A stretch of 64,000 nt of DNA from Sternotherus odoratus. Its lineage: Eukaryota; Chordata; Testudines; Kinosternidae. Under the pieces are notes generated by a model. It had not been told where the DNA came from and made no database searches. It saw only the letters and a program-made list of their open reading frames with translations. Location: NCBI GenBank assembly GCA_032164245.1, contig JAVMKO010000007.1, positions 2,108,001 to 2,172,000 of the forward strand, given 5' to 3'. The position numbers and the translations under genes were made by a program. Shown in pieces: positions 57,691 to 64,000 of this stretch (positions are counted from its first letter, which is position 1; every line of letters begins with the position of its first letter).

Positions 57691-58006
57691 CAGGGATCGG
57701 CAACCTTGGCACACGGGCCCCCAGGGTAAGCACCCTTGGCAGGCCTGGCCAGTTTGTTTACCTGCCGTGTCCACAGGTTCGGCCGATTGCGGCTCCCACT
57801 GGCTCTGCTCTGGTCCAATGGGGGCTGCGGGAAGTGGCACGGTGCTGACCGCCGCTTCCCGCAGCCTTCATTGGACTGGAGCGGTGAACTGTGGCCAGTG
57901 GGAGCCGCGATCGGCTGAACCTGCAGACGTGGCAGGTAAACAAACTGGCTGGGCCCACCAAGGGTGCTAACCCTGCGGGGCCACGTGCCACGGTTGCCGA
58001 TGCCTG
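57691..58006. mobile_element. hAT-type palindromic element, 316 bp
   Basis: Ends 'cagggatcggcaacc' and 'ggttgccgatgcctg' are inverted repeats, and the interior is also palindromic ('ccaatgggggctgcggga' facing 'cccgcagccttcattgg'). Flanks ctatatgt (57683-57690) and ctataggt (58007-58014) match at 7 of 8 bases. No transposase. Confidence 0.87.
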
Positions 58007-58014
58007 CTATAGGT

Positions 58015-60035
58015 AGAATGGATGTACCAGAAAAACCTAATTCGAAACCTTGTTCTTACTTTTAACTCTGGTCTAATACACAGAATTGGACCAGACTACA
58101 CTATTCTGGTATGAGGGTTTTTTTTTTTTTTTTTAACCAATCTAGTCACATTGTATCTGCACTCAGGGTTGTATCAGTTATACCAGCATAAAGGTGTTTT
58201 ATATCGGCATAGCATTCCCTTCCCCATGGGGGAAGGGCTATACCAGTATACCTGTAGTCAGCTACGGGCATTGTACCACTTTAACTAGACTGGTTTTGTT
58301 GAAGGAGCACAATTGTGCTGTGTAGACAAGCTCTTAGGCCTTCTGCATGTTTTCTCCATGGCTAAGGCTGACACGGATGTACAAAATAATTGCCAAGGCA
58401 TGTTTACAAATAAAGACAAACCAATTCCCCAGGAGATCAGGCACCATATGTCTGATCAGTCATGGAGCCAAGCTGAGACACCCCCCCCCCACACACACAC
58501 ACAGAACGGCTTCCCGCAATAAACATTCCGGGCTAGCTCTCGTCTCTAGCAGCGGGCACCTTTCTAATCGGCTCGCCCATGCCATGTTTGCTCAGTGCTC
58601 CCTCTTTCAGAGCAGCTGGGAAGGTTGTTACTAACGCACGACCAAGCCTGAATGCTGACAATGGAGGACGATTATAACCGCCCACAGAGTAAACACGCAG
58701 ACTTTTCATCCAGAGACGCTGCATGCCAGAGACTGAGATACAGCTCCTGACATACAGTGATAAGTGGGGTGTAATGTCAGCTCAAGAGGAGAGGCTACAA
58801 AAGTCAAACAGCAATTCTACAGCACTATAGCTACACTTGAGTCTTGACTGCCCTGGCTGGAGGGGACTGGCTAAAAAAGCCCAAAGCAGCATTAATTAGC
58901 TTATGTGGGGGGAAAGGGGGGCTGTTCAGTTTATTTTTGTAGCAACAGTAACGCTAATGGCTGAGTCAGGGAGAAGGGAAGAGAGTTGAGCACAGCTTCA
59001 GAGTTTTAGCATTCCAGCCAATATCAATTAGTCCTAAGGATCTTATCCAAAGGCCACTGAAGACAATGGAAGATTCCCATTGACTTCAGGACCAAAATCC
59101 AGCTGCAATGTGCTTAGTGTTAGCTTGTGAGTGTGTGCCTTGCTCTGATGCAATTTCATTGGAGTACCTAGAAGGCGTTCCTTATACTCCTAATGTCATC
59201 TATTCAGATTTTGCAGGCTCCATTCAGATTTCCCCGTAACTGTAGATGGAGACTAACCAAATGCTGTGGATCTACAGAAACCACAACGACCAGCCTAAGA
59301 CCACAATAGAATGAGATCAATATAGTCAACAGCAAACCCTGACCAGCTAATACCATGTACAGTTTGGGAGTGGAAAAGTTCTTTTTTAGTCCAGTGCCTG
59401 ACCTCGAGTGATCTGTGGTTCTCTCCCATTGCAGCACCTGCATCCCAGAAATCTGCAGTTAACCTTTACTCCTCTACTGTCTAAACAAGGTACATTTCCA
59501 ACACATTTAATATTGTTTGCTGCTTTTAGTTTTCATTTCTTCCATTTTAAATCCTGATTTGATATTTCGGGATTAATTTTCTAACACAAGAAGCTAAGGG
59601 CTCATAGGACCAGCAAAATGGGGAAGCATCACTTACAGTGTAAGGAAAATGTAGGTGCCCGTGTTTTAAAATTTGGCCGGTATTATTTGTGGATTCCTGA
59701 GCGTGGCAGCTCTTCAGAGAAATTAAAAAATAAATAAATTTCTGCACCAGATTTTTCAAACTTTCTCAGCAGTTGATTCACCGAACACACACATTTAGAA
59801 TTTCATATTGGAATCACCATCAGATAGTCATGCATCCATCAGTGACATGGTGCTCTGAGTTAGGTGAGCATGGCGTATGGATTAGACATGGTTGAAATCT
59901 GGAGCACTTGAATACTCAGGTAGTCCTACCTTCTTAATTTTGTAAATTATAACTGCAATTTTTAAACTTTGGATCAAGTTTCTCAAATAGGTTTTGACAT
60001 TAGTAGTTTTATGTCTTAATGCAACACCTAGAGAC
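58015..60035. other. Non-coding stretch
   Basis: About 2 kb with a poly(T) run near 58115 and C-run/(CA)n near 58482-58502. No exon recognised. Confidence 0.4.
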
Positions 60036-60039
60036 CACA

Positions 60040-60190
60040 CCTGAGATAAGGGCTCCATTGTGCTAAACATCATACGAACACAGTCAGAGATAATCCCTGC
60101 CCTGAAGAGTTTACAATAGTAAAAGATGAGACAGAGAAAAGATGGGAGGAGAAACGGAGGCACAGAGAGGTGATGTGACTTGCCGAAACA
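60040..60190 (-). repeat. MIR/L3-like SINE fragment
   Basis: Contains 'gggctccattgtgctaaaca', 'ccctgccctgaagagtttac' and 'acagagaggtgatgtgactt', the antisense order of this old repeat. Confidence 0.65.
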
Positions 60191-63100
60191 TGTTTTGCTT
60201 GGTGACTTACTTTGTTCTGTCTGTTATTACTTGAAACCACTTAAATCCTACTTAGTAAAATCACTTTTGTTTATTATTAAACCCAAGTGATTAATACCTG
60301 GGGGAAGTAAACAGCTGTGCACCCCTCTCTATCAGTGAAAGAGAGGGAGAACAATGTCTGAGTTTGCTGCATATAAGCTTTATAGAGAGTAAAACAGATT
60401 TATTTGCAGTTTGGATCCTATTGGGAACTGGGTGTCTGGGTGCTGGAGACAGGTAACTTGCTGAACTGTTTTCAGTTAAGTCTTCAGCTTTGGGGGCGTG
60501 GTTCAGACCTGGGTCTGTGTTGCAGCAGGCTAGCACATCTGACTCCACAAGGCAGAGTTCTGGAGTCCCAAGCTGGCAGGGAAAACCGGTTCAGAGATAA
60601 TTTCAGCACGTCAGTTGACAGTCCCAAGGGGAATCTCAGTGACCGAATCTGTCACAGTGTGTTCCTCAAAGATTTTGTCCTGTTATAGCCGTATGACATT
60701 GCCCTTACTACATGGAGTGTGTGATGTTCTGCTTCCCCTAGGCTTGGGGGCGGGGCGGGGAACTGGGAGATCAATCAATTTGTTTCACATGGAATTCTGA
60801 AACAACCCTGCGCAGGAACTTGGGATGAGTGACCCTGTCCTTATAAAACACTGTATCATGTCAACTCATAGTGAGGTCCTGAATCTTTCCTACCACCTTT
60901 GAGCTGATGTAATGGCTCCTAGAAAGGCACTCTTCATTGATAGAAGGGAAAAAAGGGAACAAGGTCTTAAGGGCTAAAAGAAAGGGGGATGCACCAACCT
61001 TGTTAATACATTGAGGTCCCAAAAGAAACGAGGCTCCAGAACAGGGGGGAAAGTGAGTAACGCCCTGAAGGAATCTAGTCACTGTAGTGTGAGTAAATAC
61101 AGTGCGGTCCTGGATAGGATGGTGATGTGCAGTTATTGCTGCTAAATGGACCATTATGGAGATGACAAAGTCCAGATTATTTCAAGGCAAGTAATCCAAT
61201 ATTGCTGCAATGGGTGTTGTTGTGGGAGACAGCTGGTATGGAGATGTCTAAATAGAAAACCTCTTCCACTTCCCTTTCTAAGTCAGTCTGGTTGAGGCTT
61301 TCCTGCTCTGGTGCAGAATGTTTTGAACTTCAGCTAGACAGCGCCTTCCAGATGTTGGCCCGCCAGCATCCAAGCGGTCAGGTATAGTAGTGCTGGGCCC
61401 AGGAGTAGGATCTGATTGCTGTTCTGTAAGACTGCGTTAGGCAGAGCAAGTAAAGTGATCGGGGATTGCGTTGAGATGGTCACCATTATCCACCACACGG
61501 AGCAGAGAATCTCACTCAGCCCATAACTTCTGTTTGAGTGATAGGAGGAAGGATTTATAATTCCATGATTCCAGGAAAACGGGGGTCACTTTGATAGTGT
61601 TTATTGTATCCCGTCTTCAAAAGGGAACGTTTCATTGAAACTGTGTTTTCCTGGGAAGAGCCTTCACCCAAACCTCCTTAGTTATGGATCTGACCTGGAT
61701 GTTTCTGTAACTCGTACTCAGATTTTAACTACTGTATCCTGCTACAGCCTAAACCGATAGTACATCGGTGTATAATACTGAATCGCAGTGGAGGCTGAAT
61801 GTTATTAGATAGAGCCACAGGTGGTGTAAAACAGCTGTTATTCAAGCTAGGTCTCTGTACTAGGAGAGGGGATCTGCTCTGTTGTTATGCGGGACACAAA
61901 TAACGTTTTCATCCCTACTTCCATGTGAACTGTTGTCTCTGGTTTTGTATTGGTCTGGTGAGCCCCTCCAGGCAGAGGTGTTTGTTTCAAAAAATTTGTG
62001 AGATGGCTTGTATGCTTACAGCACTCCACAAGTAAGTAATAAAAGACAGACACGAGTAGTGAAAATGGGCATTACCCTGACAATCTGATCGTTCGAACTT
62101 CAGGTCTGTATAAAAACACGGACATAATCACTGTAATATCACATGCACAAGAACAAAACAAAAACTGGTAGGCTCACTGACTGTGGAGACACTGGCAGCC
62201 AAAATGCAGAATTCCCCCCCCCCCCCTTCCTTGCAATGTTATTTAAAGAAAGAAGGGGGCCACACCACAAACAGAAAGGTTTCTGAAGTGGCAGAAGCGA
62301 ACGTTCACTTGTTTTTAAGGCCATGAACCGTGCCTCCTTCATAGACACTGTTCCCAGGGGGAAATGGAATAAAAAGCACCTTTATGTGGAGAGCAGAGAA
62401 AGTGGGATTTATTACTGTGACTTTTTCCTGTCTTTGCGAGCAGGACATGTGACTGCAGAGCAGAAGCCACCAATTAAGCCTTCCAAGTCATATTTTTAAA
62501 AGACTGGGGCTGGAGGGTGGAGGTAGACAACTCAAAGGACCTGTTCCTGCAAGATGCTGAGCACTGTCCATGACAAATGAAGGTGCTCAGCACCTCCCTA
62601 GCGATGCAGGATCCAGCCCATAATCTACTTTAGGCCAGATTTTCCAGCATGCTCAGCACCCTCAATTGGGGCCAGATCTTCAAAACAGCTGAGCTCTCAC
62701 TTTAGCACCTCAATAGACTGGATCTTCAAGCATGCTCAGAACCTTGCAATGTCTAGTCATCCCACCGTAGGTGACGGGGATTCTCCATTGTTCCTAAGAG
62801 TAGCTGCCGGTACCAGGCATGTTTTAAAATCTTGCCCCGCTACCCAAGCACCTAAAGGGAGCTATTGGTCGTGAGCTTTTTTAAACATCTGACCCTTCCT
62901 GTGCAGCTTTTCTTTATCTCATTGGAAAGTTAGGACGGCAGTGGTTGATCAACAAGCAAAATAGTCCATTTTTAATTATCCTCTCTGCAAAAATTATGTG
63001 ATGACTTTATCAGTAAAACTGAAATGAAAGACAGCAGAGAGAGACGCATTAGACAATCAGTCAAAACGTACAGTAAAACAAATATAGGATATCATTTAAT

Positions 63101-63194
63101 ATTAACTTTCAGTCAACAGGGAGAATAAACTAAATAGCACAATGTTTTCAGAACGACCGGGTGGCATTCTAGGAATAACTATTATAAAACAAGG
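60191..63194. other. Non-coding stretch
   Basis: About 3 kb. 62560-62750 has several 'gatgctgagcac' or 'catgctcagcacc' phrases (a weak degenerate repeat). No exon of FKTN, the expected neighbour on this side, was recognised. Confidence 0.4.
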
Positions 63195-63360
63195 TAAGGA
63201 AAGTGTGGTTCACTGGAATGGGCCCTGGGTTCTATTCCCAGCTGTCACTGACCTGTTATGTGACCATGGGAAAGTAGCTTCACCCTTCTTTGCCTCTTTC
63301 CCCTTTCAATCTTTTTCTGACACATCTATTTAGATTGCAGCAGCCGGTTTCTGGTTACCT
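63195..63360 (+). repeat. MIR-like SINE fragment
   Basis: Contains 'gccctgggttctattcccag', 'ctgacctgttatgtgaccat' and 'gggaaagtagcttcaccctt', the MIR body and core in sense. Confidence 0.8.
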
Positions 63361-64000
63361 GTTTGTACCGTGCACATAGCACCATCAGGCTCCAATCTTG
63401 GTTGAGGTCTCGAGGAGCATACTTAACACAAATAAAATAAAAACCAATATCTACAGGTCACACAGTGCCACAGTTTAATGTTGATCAAAAGGCAGCTAAC
63501 TCATCTGGAAATGGAACAAAGTGTAAAGAAATGACATCCAAAATCAGGGACTAAACAAATAATTATATACAAATATTTGTGCATTAAATTTATATCCAAC
63601 TAAGACCAGGATTCTACACACAAGGGTCCTTCTGACTAGATCAAAAATGTTTCACTTTACTCACGAGTAGCCTCCTTGAGGTTAGAGCTGAGACATGCAT
63701 CCTGTTGTCAATACTTGACCCATCCCATAGGTAAATACACGGCTTCCGTCTCCATGGATATTAACAGGTGCAACAGTTACATTTACTTTAATATTCTAAA
63801 AGATAAATAGTGATTTTCTTTGTATTTATCAACTTCTGCACATTATTTCTAGATCACATTTTATCTATATTATCAGCCTAGTATCAATAACCCACTAATG
63901 ACTTCTAATTAGCACAGACTGATGTGAGATCTGGATGGTGGTGCACCGTTAACCAACCCCCCCCCCCCCCACCTGTTTCTTGTCCAAGATCCCACCTGCC
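63361..64000. other. Non-coding stretch to the window edge
   Basis: AT-rich sequence with no recognised gene or repeat; a C-run lies near 63957-63971. Confidence 0.4.

Noticed and set aside
60191..64000. FKTN last exon or 3' UTR
   Set aside because: I looked for the conserved FKTN C-terminus on the minus strand and did not find it; the sequence alone does not support a 3' UTR call.

Overview
This window looks like gene-poor vertebrate nuclear DNA, most probably from a turtle. The evidence is CR1 LINE 3' tails, a tRNA-headed SINE of the chelonian type, many hAT-type non-autonomous DNA transposons, Ty3/gypsy and ERV-like LTRs, a Penelope-like fragment and MIR-like SINEs. Nothing points to a bacterial, plasmid or phage origin. 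The species call is inference from repeat content.

The only convincing protein-coding gene is TAL2, a short bHLH transcription factor on the minus strand at 29569-29925 (118 codons). A branch point, pyrimidine tract and AG acceptor lie 10 nt upstream of its ATG. About 9.2 kb further upstream on the same strand, a TATA box is followed by an ATG-free stretch ending in a consensus GTAAGT donor. I propose this as a non-coding first exon and promoter (39160-39295). In human, TAL2 lies between FKTN and TMEM38B. I recognised no exon of either here.

Region by region: 1-7.3 kb holds CR1 tails, a pyrimidine-rich degenerate tandem array, an LTR-like repeat split by a hairpin retroelement, and LTR-like sequence. 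7.3-11.5 kb is a decayed gypsy element on the minus strand whose domain order is NC-PR-IN-RT-RNase H, with integrase before RT as in the Gmr1-like group. 12-21 kb has small hAT elements, hairpin retroelements, a (GAAA)n microsatellite and a CR1 endonuclease relic. 21.3-24.2 kb is an LTR split by a 1.9 kb hAT-type element with a perfect 8-bp target duplication; this element carries a CpG-rich, promoter-like core. 24-40 kb contains TAL2, its proposed intron and promoter, and scattered repeats. 40.3-41.5 kb is an LTR split by a 5'-truncated Penelope-like copy. 42-64 kb is repeats, minisatellites and non-coding sequence.

The most interesting pattern is a family of short (about 100-310 bp) elements, each flanked by 11-15 bp target duplications (perfect in all but one). 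They carry a conserved hairpin that resembles a hammerhead ribozyme core. Their sequence is also the 3' part of the Penelope-like copy, so I propose they are Penelope-derived, retrozyme-like non-autonomous retroelements. The hammerhead reading is a hypothesis: the visible copies deviate from the catalytic consensus at named positions.
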